Shown here: one piece after another, positions 36,967-46,943 of the stretch | Position numbering within the stretch: the stretch's first letter is position 1 | How the letters are laid out: each line of letters begins with the position of its first letter | Assembly (NCBI GenBank): GCA_005885515.1 | Contig: VAWK01000050.1 | Span: 23,784 to 87,783 of the forward strand | Length of the DNA stretch: 64,000 nt | DNA from: Actinomycetota bacterium | Lineage (GTDB): Bacteria; Actinomycetota; Thermoleophilia; Solirubrobacterales; Solirubrobacteraceae | Reading direction: 5' to 3' | Program-made: the position numbers and the translations under genes | Notes under the pieces: model-generated | The model's input: the letters and a program-made list of their open reading frames with translations, nothing else | The model's database searches: none | What the model was told of the DNA's origin: nothing

Positions 36967-37686
36967 TCAGCTGCCAGCGGCGAAGGACGGCTCGACCAAT
37001 GACTCGCGCGCGCGCCACTCTCGGAGCACCTCGAGCGATCCGTCGATGATGCGGTTGAGGAACTCGGTGCGATCGTTCACGTGCGGGAACGGAGCATCCG
37101 GAACGGCCAGCTCGAGGAAGTCGCACAGCGGCTCCCAGCCTTCCTCCACGCGCCACACCAGCAGGCGCTCGGCGGGGACGGTCCGCTGGACCTCCTCGTT
37201 GTGGCGGTGCATCGTGTCGATCAGCTGATCGGGCTCGTCGTGTCCGGCGGAGAACGTGCCCTGCTCCTCCCACACGAGGCGGTCGATCATTTTCAAGAAC
37301 CCCCTCCAGCGAGGGTCCACGTGTGCTTGGGCGCTTGACAGCAGACGGATCAGCGACTCGCCATGACGCACCGCCCACACGGTCTGGCGCATGCTGCGCT
37401 CCCAGCCCTGCGGATCGCGCACGCTGAGCAGGACCTTGGCCTCCGGGTAGAAGTCCATCAACTCGCGGTAGAAGTAGCCACCCGGCCAGTCGACGGTCGA
37501 GTTGAAGCCATCGAAGATCTCCGTCCACGGCTGCTCGCCGTCGAGCGCCCGCTCCCACAGCTGCGCCTGATCGAGATCGGCGAGCACGTCGACCATGTGG
37601 TAACAGGGCCCCACTCCGAGCATCTCCAACGCCACCTTCTGCGTGAGCGTGCCCGTGCGCGGCATGCCCGCTCCTATGAGCTTCAT
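36967..37686 (-). CDS. Sulfotransferase family protein
   Basis: MKLIGAGMPRTGTLTQKVALEMLGVGPCYHMVDV...KVLLSVRDPQGWERSMRQTV...LLVWRVEEGWEPLCDFL; ATG at 37686. Confidence 0.88.
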   Translation of the reverse strand: MKLIGAGMPRTGTLTQKVALEMLGVGPCYHMVDVLADLDQAQLWERALDGEQPWTEIFDGFNSTVDWPGGYFYRELMDFYPEAKVLLSVRDPQGWERSMRQTVWAVRHGESLIRLLSSAQAHVDPRWRGFLKMIDRLVWEEQGTFSAGHDEPDQLIDTMHRHNEEVQRTVPAERLLVWRVEEGWEPLCDFLELAVPDAPFPHVNDRTEFLNRIIDGSLEVLREWRARESLVEPSFAAGS

Positions 37687-37863
37687 CGCTGCTCCCTTGG
37701 GCTCGTTGTGTAGTCGCCGGCTGTGCGCTGGCAACTGCGTGCGCCGCCGCCATGACCCTGGTTCCGTCGGCGTGGCGCGGGCGCCAGCCCGCGGCACTCT
37801 AACGGAGATACGCCTACAGGTTGGCCGGTGGGCGAGCGTGCGACTCGCAACCCGACCTTGGCC

Positions 37864-38385
37864 TCACTGCCTCCACTTGATCGTGCAGCCGACCGGCGGC
37901 GTTTCGGCGCGATCGGGAGAGTTGCCCGCGAGCACCGCGTCGAGCGCCGCGCGCAGCCAGGCGGCGTTCTGCGCGGGATCGTCGTGGTCTTGGTCCGGTG
38001 CGCCGCGGTAGCGCACGATTCCACCCGAGTCGACGACGAACACGTCGGGGGTGGTCTTGGCGTCGTAGGCTCGCGCGACCGCCTGTGACTCGTCGCGCAG
38101 GTAGGGCACGCCGCCGAACTCTCCGTCGCGCACGCGCGCGCGCATCGCCTCGAGCGAGTCGCGCGGGTAGCGCTCGGCGTCGTTGGGGTTGATCGCCAGG
38201 ACGCGCACCTCGCGCGGCGCGTAGTCCCTCGCCACGGCGATGATGCGCTCGTGCCAAGCGAGGGCATACGGGCAGTGGTTGCACGTGAAGCACACCACCG
38301 TCGGCCCCGCCCCGTCGAGCGCGTGTGTGTTGCCGCTCGTGTCGGGCAGCGAAAATGACGGCGCTCGCTCGCCGACCGCGGTCAC
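37864..38385 (-). CDS. Thioredoxin-like/AhpC-TSA family protein
   Basis: APSFSLPDTSGNTHALDGAGPTVVCFTCNHCPYALAWHERI...LAINPNDAERYPRDS...DVFVVDSGGIVRYRG. Confidence 0.9.
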   Translation of the reverse strand: MTAVGERAPSFSLPDTSGNTHALDGAGPTVVCFTCNHCPYALAWHERIIAVARDYAPREVRVLAINPNDAERYPRDSLEAMRARVRDGEFGGVPYLRDESQAVARAYDAKTTPDVFVVDSGGIVRYRGAPDQDHDDPAQNAAWLRAALDAVLAGNSPDRAETPPVGCTIKWRQ

Positions 38386-38729
38386 GCGTAGCTGCCCTCG
38401 TGCGTCGCGTGCGCGGCCTTTGCCGCCGCGCGCACCGCGTCGCGGACGTCGGCGGGATCGGGCGTGGGCGAGTAGCGCCCGTCGCGCCGTCTGTAGACAC
38501 GACAGGTGAGGCCGACCGGCTCGCCCGCCGGCGGCTGCACGTCACGCCCGTCGATGCGAATGGTAGGCGAGCCGACAAAGCCCTCCGCCTGGGCATCGCC
38601 CTCGGTCCGGACCTCGCGCACGATCACGGCGTCCGGGTCAAGCCCGGTCTCGGCGAGCACCGCTCGCAGGTCGCTGAGCGCGGCCGGGTGTGAGGGGCAG
38701 CCCGCCCAGAACAGCAGCTCGACACGCAT
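38382..38729 (-). CDS. Small thioredoxin-fold protein (DF-family (seleno)protein-like, Cys form)
   Basis: MRVELLFWAGCPSHPAALSDLRAVLAETGLDPDAVIVREV...GFVGSPTIRIDGRDVQP; overlaps the 37864-38385 gene start by 4 nt. Confidence 0.75.
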   Translation of the reverse strand: MRVELLFWAGCPSHPAALSDLRAVLAETGLDPDAVIVREVRTEGDAQAEGFVGSPTIRIDGRDVQPPAGEPVGLTCRVYRRRDGRYSPTPDPADVRDAVRAAAKAAHATHEGSYA

Positions 38730-38878
38730 CAGCCCAGCTTAGCCATGCCGGAAGCGCGCCTGGCGCGCGCGCCCTGCGGCGGCTGGCGACGGCGTTTTTG
38801 CCGCAGCTTGCTTGAAGCCCGCTCGCTCGGGTAGGGAGGTCTCTGAACTGCCCGATTTTCAAGTGAAGGAGCAGCGGC

Positions 38879-39622
38879 ATGAGCACTACCGAGACGCCCA
38901 CACGCGATGCGAAGCTCGTCCAATACCTCGGCGAGGCGTTGGGCAACGAGAAGCGTCTGGAGACCGCGCTGCAAGCGCACATCGGGATGACCACCCGGGC
39001 TCCCTACAAGCGGCGCCTGAGCCAGCACCTGGCTGAAACCAAGCGTCACGCGACCAACCTGAAACGACGCATCAAGCAGCTCGGCGGCCCGTCGGATCCG
39101 ATACCGGCGCCGCTGGTGGATGCGGCGGGCGCCGTGGTCGGCCGCGCGCACAAGGCCACAGCGCTCGCGCAGGGTCCCCTGCACGCGCTGCGTGGAACCG
39201 GTGAGGCCGAGCGGCAGCTCAAGAACGCGAAGACCGAGTACGCCGAGGAGGCGCAGGAGATCGGGATGTACTCGGCAATCGAGGCCCTGGCGGTGGCGGT
39301 CGCCGACAAAGAGACCGCGCAGCTCGCGCGCGAGATCCTGCGCGACGAGCGTCGCATGTTCGCGTTTCTCGCACGCGAGATCCCGCGGCTGACGACCGCG
39401 GTCGCTCGCGCCGAGATCCCCGCGCGGCAGCGCGACGGCGCGGCCGGTGGAGCATCGCGCAAAGCCAAAGGCCGGCGCGGCGCCGCGGCGCACAGCACGC
39501 CGCGCCGCACCAGCGCGCGCAGCAGCACCAGCGCGCGCAGCAGCAGCACGCGGCGCAACGGGGCTCGGCGGAGCCCGCGCGTGCGTGCGCAGCGCGGGCG
39601 GGCGCAGCTGACGTCGCGCTAG
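38879..39622 (+). CDS. DUF892/YciE-like ferritin-like protein with basic Ala/Arg/Ser C-terminal tail
   Basis: KLVQYLGEALGNEKRLETALQAHIGMTT...EYAEEAQEIGMYSAIEALAVAVADKETAQLAREIL...; tail SRKAKGRRGAAAHSTPRRTSARSSTSARSSSTRRNGARRSPRVRAQRGRAQ. Confidence 0.8.
   Translation: MSTTETPTRDAKLVQYLGEALGNEKRLETALQAHIGMTTRAPYKRRLSQHLAETKRHATNLKRRIKQLGGPSDPIPAPLVDAAGAVVGRAHKATALAQGPLHALRGTGEAERQLKNAKTEYAEEAQEIGMYSAIEALAVAVADKETAQLAREILRDERRMFAFLAREIPRLTTAVARAEIPARQRDGAAGGASRKAKGRRGAAAHSTPRRTSARSSTSARSSSTRRNGARRSPRVRAQRGRAQLTSR
39508..39543. repeat. 18-bp tandem repeat x2 inside the basic tail (encodes TSARSS TSARSS)
   Basis: caccagcgcgcgcagcag repeated directly. Confidence 0.95.
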
Positions 39623-39632
39623 GCTGCAACGC

Positions 39633-39932
39633 ATGAAGGGCGATCGGGTGGAGATCGTGATCGCCGCAGACGACGGCTCGCGCGCGTACGAGATCACCGC
39701 CACGCGCGCGGGCCGCCGGGTGGAGACCACAACGGCGCGGGGTGTGGTGGAGGTCGCCGAGGTGACCCGCAGCGGCGAGCCCGTACGCAGGGCGAGGTTC
39801 ATGGCCAGTCGCGTGCTGGCGCTGGTCGAGCATCCGGCGAGCGAGGCTCGCGCCAGAAGCGAGTCCGCAGATGACCAGCTTCAGGAGCAGCTTCCCGCGG
39901 CCGGGGACGCTCCCGGGCTCGGTTGGAGCTGA
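39633..39932 (+). CDS. Hypothetical protein
   Basis: 99 aa MKGDRVEIVIAADDGSRAYEITATRAGRRVETTTARGVVEVAEVTRSGEPVRRARFMASRVLALVEHP; codirectional with flanking genes; no family recognised. Confidence 0.5.
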   Translation: MKGDRVEIVIAADDGSRAYEITATRAGRRVETTTARGVVEVAEVTRSGEPVRRARFMASRVLALVEHPASEARARSESADDQLQEQLPAAGDAPGLGWS

Positions 39933-40579
39933 GGCACAGGGCCAAGGGGATCGCGGAGCGCGTGCGTGCCACGCGGCGGCCACGGGATCGCTGCGATCAT
40001 GTGGCGCCTCCGATGCCGGCTCGACAAGATGGCCAAGACGGCGCCAGCGTCGTCGCCGCACACGACGTGACGCGCCGCTATGGCGCGGATGCCACCCTGG
40101 TCGATGCGCTGCGTGGCGTCTCGCTCGATGTGTGCGCCGGCGAGCTCGTGGCGGTGATGGGACCGTCGGGGTCGGGCAAGTCGACGCTGATGCATGCGCT
40201 GGCCGGTCTTGACAAGCCGACCAGCGGCAGCGTGCAGATCGCGGGCATCGAGATCACTGGCATGGACGACGCGAAGCTCACGCAGCTGCGGCGCGAGCAC
40301 ATCGGCTTCGTGTTCCAATTCTTCAACCTGCTGCCCATGCTCAACGCGCAAGAGAACATCGTGCTGCCGTTGACGATTGCCGGCGAGCACCCGGACGGGG
40401 CGTGGCTCGAGGAGCTACTCCTGCGGACGGGCTTGGCCAAGCGCCGCTCGCACCGCCCAGCGGAGCTGTCCGGGGGCGAGCAGCAGCGCGTGGCGGTCGC
40501 GCGCGCTCTGGTCACCCATCCGACGATCTTGTTCGCCGATGAGCCGACCGGAATACGAGTGAGCCGCCGGCTCGGCTGA
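39923..40579 (+). pseudogene. LolD/MacB-type ABC transporter ATPase, 3'-truncated right after Walker B
   Basis: VMGPSGSGKSTLMHALAGLDKPTSGSVQIAG, FVFQFFNLLPMLNAQENIVLPL, LSGGEQQRVAVARAL, ILFADEPTG followed at once by unrelated IRVSRRLG-stop; D-loop and H-loop missing; no permease gene follows. Confidence 0.82.
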
Positions 40580-40595
40580 ACGCGGACTGCGCCGC

Positions 40596-40790
40596 TCAGC
40601 GCGCAGCCCGGCGCAGCGACAGCGCGAGCAGCGCGAGGACAGCGGGCGGCATGACCCACCACGCGCCCGTGCCCGTCTGGGCGATCAGGGCTGTCAGCGC
40701 GAGCGCCGCGACGATGCCGACGGCGGTGATCCAATCGTCGCCGACGATGAACCGCCAGACCGAGCGGCAGATGGCGAGAACCCGGCTCAT
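40596..40790 (-). CDS. Small membrane protein (hypothetical), translationally coupled
   Basis: MSRVLAICRSVWRFIVGDDWITAVGIVAALALTALIAQTGTGAWWVMPPAVLALLALSLRRAAR; ATGA overlap with 40787-41563 gene. Confidence 0.6.
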   Translation of the reverse strand: MSRVLAICRSVWRFIVGDDWITAVGIVAALALTALIAQTGTGAWWVMPPAVLALLALSLRRAAR

Positions 40791-41563
40791 GCCGGCCCGC
40801 CGGCCGTGGTGGCGGCGACGGGCGCGCGACGGAGCCACAGCACCATCACCAGCGAGGCCAGCGCCACGACGGGAATGATCGCCAGCAATGCCGCGTCGTC
40901 ACCGGGCCATGAAGCGCCGGCGCCTTGCGTTCCCCAAAACGTGCCGAAGGAGGTCAGCATCACGCCAACCGCGAACTTCATCGTGTTCTCGGGAACGCGG
41001 GCCAGCGGCGCCCTGACCGCCAGCCCGGCCAGCGCCACGGCCGCGATCGCCGCGATCGCGGCCGCTGCCGCGAGAGGGATCCGATGCTGGTTGGCGCCGA
41101 ACGTCAGCACGATCACCGCCACCTCGAGTCCCTCCAGCAACACGCCCTTGAACGAGACGACGAAGCCGTAGGCGTCGATCCTCGCGCCGGCGCGCTCGCC
41201 GGCGGCGCGCGCCGCTGCGCTGCTGCTGGCAAACGTCGCGGCCTCGTCGTGCATCGCCTGCACGCCCGCGGCCCGAAGGATCGCCTTGCGCAGCCACTGC
41301 AATCCAAACACGAGCAGCAACCCACCCACGACGAGGCGCAACGAGTTCACTGGCAGGCGAGTCAGCGCGGGACCCGAGGCTGCGATGAGCGCCGCCAGCG
41401 CGAGGGTTGCCGAACCGCACCCATACAACGCGGAGTGCCAGCCTCGCGTCGTGCCGACCGCAAGCACGATCGTCAGGGCCTCGACGGCCTCCACGGCGCA
41501 TGCGAGGAAGACCGACACGACCAGCGCCAGCTCCGGTCCCGACATGCGCTTCAGTATTGCCAA
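40787..41563 (-). CDS. COG4280-like polytopic membrane protein
   Basis: MSGPELALVVSVFLACAVEAVEALTIVLAVGTTRGWHSALYG...FKGVLLEGLEVAVIVLTFGAN; two symmetric acidic TM motifs. Confidence 0.8.
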   Translation of the reverse strand: MAILKRMSGPELALVVSVFLACAVEAVEALTIVLAVGTTRGWHSALYGCGSATLALAALIAASGPALTRLPVNSLRLVVGGLLLVFGLQWLRKAILRAAGVQAMHDEAATFASSSAAARAAGERAGARIDAYGFVVSFKGVLLEGLEVAVIVLTFGANQHRIPLAAAAAIAAIAAVALAGLAVRAPLARVPENTMKFAVGVMLTSFGTFWGTQGAGASWPGDDAALLAIIPVVALASLVMVLWLRRAPVAATTAGGPA

Positions 41564-41646
41564 CGAAGCTCCCGGGCGCGGGGGAAAGGCGGACCCGGGC
41601 GGCGCAGCCAGGCGACGAACGCCGAGGCTGCGTTGCTGCGGATGGC

Positions 41647-42789
41647 TTAGCCGGACGGAGTCGCCGACGCGTTGGCCGCCTCCAGACGCGCAGCGGTGGC
41701 CAGCAGCAGCTCCTCTCCGCCGGGCGGCCCCACGAGCTGGATGCTCCCCGGAAGCTTCGAGCTCGCCACCGACACGGGCTGTGCCGTGCAGGGCACCCCG
41801 GCGGCGTTGAACAGCGATACGTGGCGGGTCAGCTCGATCGCGGCCGGGAGCGTCGCGTCGCCGAGCACGTCCTCCAGGCGGGGCGGGAAGATCGGCAGCG
41901 TGGGCAGCGCAAGCAGCTCGATCTCCTCGAACAGCGCGAGCAGCGCCGATCGCCAGCCGGCCAGTTTGCCTCGCGCGTCCTCCAGGCCGGGACGGAAGGC
42001 ATCGACCATGCCGAGCGTCTGGATGACGTCGGCGCCGACGTTCTCCGGATCGGCCTGCGCGAGCTCGCGGTCGGCATCGGGGATCTCGTTGAAGTAGATC
42101 GTGCTAAAGCAGGTGGTGCCGGTCTCGAAGTCGCTCCAGTCGAGCGGCACCACCTCGAGTTCGGCGATACGCAGGGCATCGTCGATCGCCGCCTCGAGCG
42201 CGGGGTGAGCGGACGTGGGAAGGCGACCCACCGTCCGGGCCGGCACCGCGCTTGGCGCGAACCCAGGCTCGAGCAGCTGCATGCCGAGCACGAGCCCCGC
42301 CACGTTGCTCGCCAGCGGGCCGATCGTGTCGAGGCTCGGCGCCAGCGGCCACACGCCGGCGAGCGACACGCGCCCGTGGGTGGTCTTCAGGCCCGCCACG
42401 CCGCAGCACGCGGCGGGAACCCTCACCGAGCCCCCGGTGTCGGAGCCGAGCGCGACGTCGGCCTCGTCGGTGGCCACCGCCACCGCCGACCCGCTCGAGG
42501 AGCCGCCGGGGATCAGCGTCGAGTCCAGCGGGTTGGTCGGCGTGCCGAACCACGGGTTGGTCCCGATCGGGAGCATCGCGAACTCGTGCAGGTTGGCCTT
42601 GCCGACCAGCCTTGCGCCCGCGCTGCGCGCGCCGGCCAGGCAGGCGGCGTCACGCTCGGCCGGGGCGGCCCTGCGCTCGAGCGCTCGCGAGCCGGCGGTC
42701 GTGGGCACGCCCTCCACGTCGATGATGTCCTTGACGGCCAACCGCACCCCCGCGCCCTCACTGTGCATCCGGGTGATGAAGGTGGCCAC
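41647..42789 (-). CDS. Amidase signature family protein
   Basis: VRLAVKDIIDVEGVPTTAGS, LVGKANLHEFA, PGGSSSGSAVAVAT, ALGSDTGGSVRVPAACCGVAGLKTTHGRV. Confidence 0.92.
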   Translation of the reverse strand: MATFITRMHSEGAGVRLAVKDIIDVEGVPTTAGSRALERRAAPAERDAACLAGARSAGARLVGKANLHEFAMLPIGTNPWFGTPTNPLDSTLIPGGSSSGSAVAVATDEADVALGSDTGGSVRVPAACCGVAGLKTTHGRVSLAGVWPLAPSLDTIGPLASNVAGLVLGMQLLEPGFAPSAVPARTVGRLPTSAHPALEAAIDDALRIAELEVVPLDWSDFETGTTCFSTIYFNEIPDADRELAQADPENVGADVIQTLGMVDAFRPGLEDARGKLAGWRSALLALFEEIELLALPTLPIFPPRLEDVLGDATLPAAIELTRHVSLFNAAGVPCTAQPVSVASSKLPGSIQLVGPPGGEELLLATAARLEAANASATPSG

Positions 42790-42816
42790 GCGAGCAATAT
42801 AAGAAATCGGATCCGG

Positions 42817-43680
42817 CTACGGCGACTGGGGGAGCTTGACCGAGTCGCGCTTCAGCACGGGAGCCGAGGGCGGCGGCACGACCGGCCCGATGTCGCCGTC
42901 CGGCGCCTCGTCCAGATCGACGATCACAGGGGCGTGATCGCTCGGGCCTCGGCCCTTGCGCGCCTGCCGGTCGACCCACGCGGCGCGCACCCGGCTGGCG
43001 ACCGCGGCGGTCGCCAGCGCGAGGTCGATGCGCATGCCCAGGTCCTGATGGAACATCCCTGCCCGATAGTCCCAGTAGGTGAACACGCGCTCGGTCGGCC
43101 AGCGATCGCGCACGACGTCGCGAAGGCCCAGCTCCTGCAGCTTGGCGAGCGCCGCTCGCTCGGGCGGCGTGACGTGGGTATGGCCGGTGTAGGCGTCCGG
43201 ATCGAACACGTCGGCGTCGGTCGGGGCGATGTTCATGTCACCGCACACGATCGTCGCCTCCGGCGCGGTGCGCAGTAGCTCTCGCAGCGCAGCCAGCCAC
43301 GCGAGCTTGTAGCGGTAGTGCTCGGAATCGGGCACGCGCCCGTTGGGCACGTATACGCAATGCACCCGAACGCCGCCACACGTCGCCGCCACGGCACGCG
43401 CCTCGGGTCGCGGGAAGCCAGGCGCGTCGTGGATTCCGGCGACGACGTCCTCCAGCCCCTCCCGCGAGAGGATCGCCACCCCATTCCATTGCGCTTCGCC
43501 GTGCAGGGCGATCGCATAGCCGCGACGGGCGAGCTCTTGACCGAGCAGTCGTTCGAACGCGCCGTCGGCCAGCTTGGTCTCCTGCAGGCAGAAGACATCG
43601 GGTTGGCGCTCATCCAGCCAGGGCAGCAGCCGCGGCAGTCGCTGCTTGACCGAGTTGACGTTCCAGGTGGCGACCCGCAC
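42817..43680 (-). CDS. xth: Exodeoxyribonuclease III
   Basis: MRVATWNVNSVKQRLPRLLPWLDERQPDVFCLQETKL, YVPNGR, CGDMNIAPTDADV, MRIDLALAT, SDHAPVIVDL. Confidence 0.94.
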   Translation of the reverse strand: MRVATWNVNSVKQRLPRLLPWLDERQPDVFCLQETKLADGAFERLLGQELARRGYAIALHGEAQWNGVAILSREGLEDVVAGIHDAPGFPRPEARAVAATCGGVRVHCVYVPNGRVPDSEHYRYKLAWLAALRELLRTAPEATIVCGDMNIAPTDADVFDPDAYTGHTHVTPPERAALAKLQELGLRDVVRDRWPTERVFTYWDYRAGMFHQDLGMRIDLALATAAVASRVRAAWVDRQARKGRGPSDHAPVIVDLDEAPDGDIGPVVPPPSAPVLKRDSVKLPQSP

Positions 43681-43869
43681 CGGCGCCTACGCTAGCGCCG
43701 TCGCCTCTCGGGCTCGCGCAGGTGGCGCGGGGTCATGCCGCAGACGCCTCGCTCACAGCGAGCCGGCCCGTGCCCCCAGCCGTCAGCGATAACGTGGCCT
43801 GACCTGACCGAGGACAAGCGCGAGCGGGTCACCGCGCTGGAGGGCGCTCTTCTAGGATGCCCCGGAGCG

Positions 43870-45462
43870 ATGCTGCTGCCGCCCTCTGGATATCGGCGCT
43901 CGTGCGCGGCGGCGGTGGTCGCGATCGCCTCTGCGGCCCCGCTGGGCGGATGCGGCGGGGGCGCCGGCGCGGAGAAGCCAGCCGCCGGTGCGCAGGGCCA
44001 GGCGACGGTGGCCGCGAACGGTTCGAGGCTTGCATCGGCGATCCCGAGCGGCATCCACAAGATCCGCCACGTCGTCGTGATCATGCAGGAGAACCGCTCG
44101 TTCGACACGTACTTCGGCACCTATCCGGGCGCCGACGGAATCCCGATGAAGCACGGCACACCGGCGGTGTGTCTTCCGGACCCGGCGACGGGCAAGTGTG
44201 TCAGGCCGTTTCACGATTCGGCTGACGTCAACGCGGGTGGCCCACACGGTGCTCCTGCCGCCACCGCCGATATCGATGGCGGGCGCATGGAAGGGTTCAT
44301 CGCCGAGCAGCGCCGGGGTCGGCGGACGTCGTGCAGGAACGTCAACTCGCCTGCCTGCAGCGCCGTACGCAGCGGGCCCCCGGACGCGATGGGCTACCAC
44401 GATGAGCGCGAGCTGCCGAACTACTGGGCCTATGCCCGCAACTTCGTGCTGCAGGACCACATGTTCGAGCCCAACGCCTCGTGGAGCCTCCCGGCTCATC
44501 TGTTCCTCGTCTCGGAGTGGTCGGCGCGCTGCGCGAACAGCAACCCCAGCAGCTGCGCCAACGCCCTGCAGGTGCCGAGTCTCCCACCCGACTTCGGTGT
44601 GCGTGTGCGACGCGCGCGCGGGCTTGGCGCCTATCCGCCGCCCGACTACGCTTGGACCGACCTCACCTACCTGCTGCACCGCAGCGGCATCAGTTGGGGC
44701 TATTTCGTGGCCGGCGGCGGGCAGCCCGACTGCGCAGACGACGAGTTCGCCTGCGCTCCCGTGCGCCAGAGCGCCTCTACGCCCGGGATCTGGAACCCGC
44801 TTCCGTACTTCGAGACCGTCCATCAGGACAAGCAGCTCGCGAACGTCCAGCCGTTGGCGCGCTTCTACCGGGACGCCCTCGACGGGTCGCTCCCGGCCGT
44901 CTCATGGGTCGCGCCGAGCCAGCGGTTCAGCGAACATCCGCCGGCGTCAGTGCGCGCCGGACAGGCCTACGTGACGAGCCTGATCAACGCTGTCATGAGC
45001 GGGCCCGATTGGCCGAGCACGGCGATCTTTCTCGCGTGGGACGACTGGGGCGGCTTTTACGACCACGTTCGGCCACCACGCGTCGACCGGAACGGCTACG
45101 GCTTGCGCGTTCCAGGGCTTCTGATCAGCCCCTACGCCAGGCGCGGCTACGTCGACCACCAGACGCTCAGCTTCGACGCCTACGCGAAGTTCATCGAGGA
45201 CGACTTCCTGGCCGCTCAGCGCCTCGATCCCAGCACCGACGGGCGCCCCGACCCACGGCCCGACGTGCGCGAAACGGTGCCTCAGCTCGGCAACCTGTCC
45301 AGCGACTTCGACTTCAGCCAGGCGCCGCGACGCCCGCTGCTGCTGCCCGCGATCGGACCGCTGCCATCGGTCGCTCCAGCGCGGACCGCGGGTCGCAAGG
45401 CGCTCCATCGTCGCCGCCGCGGTGCCGGCGGGCGGCGGCCGACCGCTGGGCTCAAGAGGTGA
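43870..45462 (+). CDS. Phospholipase C / phosphoesterase family lipoprotein
   Basis: Lipobox-like [70 protein letters not shown]. Confidence 0.9.
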   Translation: MLLPPSGYRRSCAAAVVAIASAAPLGGCGGGAGAEKPAAGAQGQATVAANGSRLASAIPSGIHKIRHVVVIMQENRSFDTYFGTYPGADGIPMKHGTPAVCLPDPATGKCVRPFHDSADVNAGGPHGAPAATADIDGGRMEGFIAEQRRGRRTSCRNVNSPACSAVRSGPPDAMGYHDERELPNYWAYARNFVLQDHMFEPNASWSLPAHLFLVSEWSARCANSNPSSCANALQVPSLPPDFGVRVRRARGLGAYPPPDYAWTDLTYLLHRSGISWGYFVAGGGQPDCADDEFACAPVRQSASTPGIWNPLPYFETVHQDKQLANVQPLARFYRDALDGSLPAVSWVAPSQRFSEHPPASVRAGQAYVTSLINAVMSGPDWPSTAIFLAWDDWGGFYDHVRPPRVDRNGYGLRVPGLLISPYARRGYVDHQTLSFDAYAKFIEDDFLAAQRLDPSTDGRPDPRPDVRETVPQLGNLSSDFDFSQAPRRPLLLPAIGPLPSVAPARTAGRKALHRRRRGAGGRRPTAGLKR

Positions 45463-45620
45463 GCGCCGCAGCCACGAGCAGGCTCGCCGCTGGAGAGCCG
45501 CCGAAGCCGGTTAGCGCACATTCTTCTCCGCGTAACGTGCGGAATCTTTCAGGACGGGTGCGCCAACCCCAGCGCGCCTGATTCTAGGATCGGCGACTCC
45601 TCAAGGATCGAGGTGCAAAC

Positions 45621-45652
45621 GTCCCCGGTCCGCCCCTCCTCGGGCCGGGGAC
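45621..45652. terminator. Strong GC hairpin (12-bp stem, 8-nt loop), possible terminator or attenuator
   Basis: gtccccggtccg-cccctcct-cgggccggggac; one G:U wobble; no clear U-tract (gcgtctta follows). Confidence 0.5.
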
Positions 45653-45698
45653 GCGTCTTACTCGTCCGCGCCAGGCGCGTCGCGGGATCCGCGAGCGG

Positions 45699-46859
45699 AT
45701 GATCGGGGTATCTTCTGTCCCCTTGGCTAAGAAGCAAGTCCTAATCCTCGGGGCTGGTTTCGCGGGCTTGGAGTTGGCGGCGCGGCTCTCCGATTCGGTC
45801 GCGGACGCGGTCCAGGTCACGCTCCTTGACAAGAACGACTCGTTCCACTTCGGCTTCTCGAAGCTGGATGTCCTGTTGGGCCGGCGATTCCCATCAGACG
45901 TACGCTTGCACTACCGCGACATCGCCAAGGAGGGCGTCGAGTTTCGTCAGGAGAGCATCACCGCGATCGATCCGGAGCGGCGACGAGTGACTACCGACAA
46001 GGGCTCGTATGACGCCGACGTCCTCGTCGTTGCGCTTGGGGCAGAGTACGACTTCGCGGCCACCCCAGGCTTCGAGGAAGGCGGCTTCGAGTATTACTCG
46101 CTCGCAGGGGCCGACCGCTTGCGCGAGGTTCTCGCCGGCTTCGACTCGGGCACGATCCACGTGGCGGTCCTCGGTCATCCGTTCAAGTGCCCACCCGCCC
46201 CGTTCGAGGGGGCGTTCCTGCTCCACCATCAGTTTGTGGAGCGCGGGATCAGGGAGGCCGTTCGGATCCGGATGACCTTCCCGATGGCCGCGCCGGTTCC
46301 GGTGACCGAGGAGGTCTCGCGGATGTTCCTTCGAGCTCTCGATGAGCGAGGGATCGAGTACGCGCCCAAACAGCTTGTAGCCAGCCTCGACGTGAACGCG
46401 CACAAGGCACAGCTCACGAGCGGCGAGAGCGTCCCCTACGACCTATTCGTCGGCATACCCGTCCATCGGGTGCCGCAAGTGGTGACGAGCTCGGGGCTCG
46501 CAGTAGATGGCTGGGTGCCCGTCGATCGCGCCAACCTCGCGACCCGCTATCCGGATGTCTATGCGTTGGGCGACGTCGCCGGCTTGCCGATCTCAAAGGC
46601 AGGGGTGTTCGCCGAGGCTGCCGCCGTAGTCGTGGCAGACGACATCGCCGCGCGCCTCGCCGGCCGCGAGCCTCCGCCGCCGTACGAGGGCGCGGGCAAC
46701 TGCTATGTCGAGTTCGGTGGCGGGCTGGTCGGGAAGGTCGAGGCGAACTTCCTCGGCGGGCCGCACCCGACGGCGCGGCTGATCGAGCCCTCCAAAGAGC
46801 TCGCTGCAGAGAAGAAAGCGTTCGGCGCGACCCGTCGAGAGCGCTGGTTTGCAGCCTGA
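45699..46859 (+). CDS. FAD-dependent pyridine nucleotide-disulfide/sulfide:quinone-type oxidoreductase
   Basis: KQVLILGAGFAGLELAARL, VALGAEYDF, VYALGDVAGLPISKAGVFAEAAAVVVADDIAARL; start may be a downstream TTG. Confidence 0.9.
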   Translation: MIGVSSVPLAKKQVLILGAGFAGLELAARLSDSVADAVQVTLLDKNDSFHFGFSKLDVLLGRRFPSDVRLHYRDIAKEGVEFRQESITAIDPERRRVTTDKGSYDADVLVVALGAEYDFAATPGFEEGGFEYYSLAGADRLREVLAGFDSGTIHVAVLGHPFKCPPAPFEGAFLLHHQFVERGIREAVRIRMTFPMAAPVPVTEEVSRMFLRALDERGIEYAPKQLVASLDVNAHKAQLTSGESVPYDLFVGIPVHRVPQVVTSSGLAVDGWVPVDRANLATRYPDVYALGDVAGLPISKAGVFAEAAAVVVADDIAARLAGREPPPPYEGAGNCYVEFGGGLVGKVEANFLGGPHPTARLIEPSKELAAEKKAFGATRRERWFAA

Positions 46860-46943
46860 TCGTGCCGACGGGGCCCGCGCCACGGCCCGATAACCCTGCC
46901 GATATCGCCGAGCTCGGCTCGGGTGGGCGCATTTCCGCCCGTC

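Noticed and set aside
38382-38729. Possible selenoprotein (DF-family)
   Set aside because: Active-site position is Cys (AGCPSH); no in-frame TGA there and no SECIS-like structure evident.
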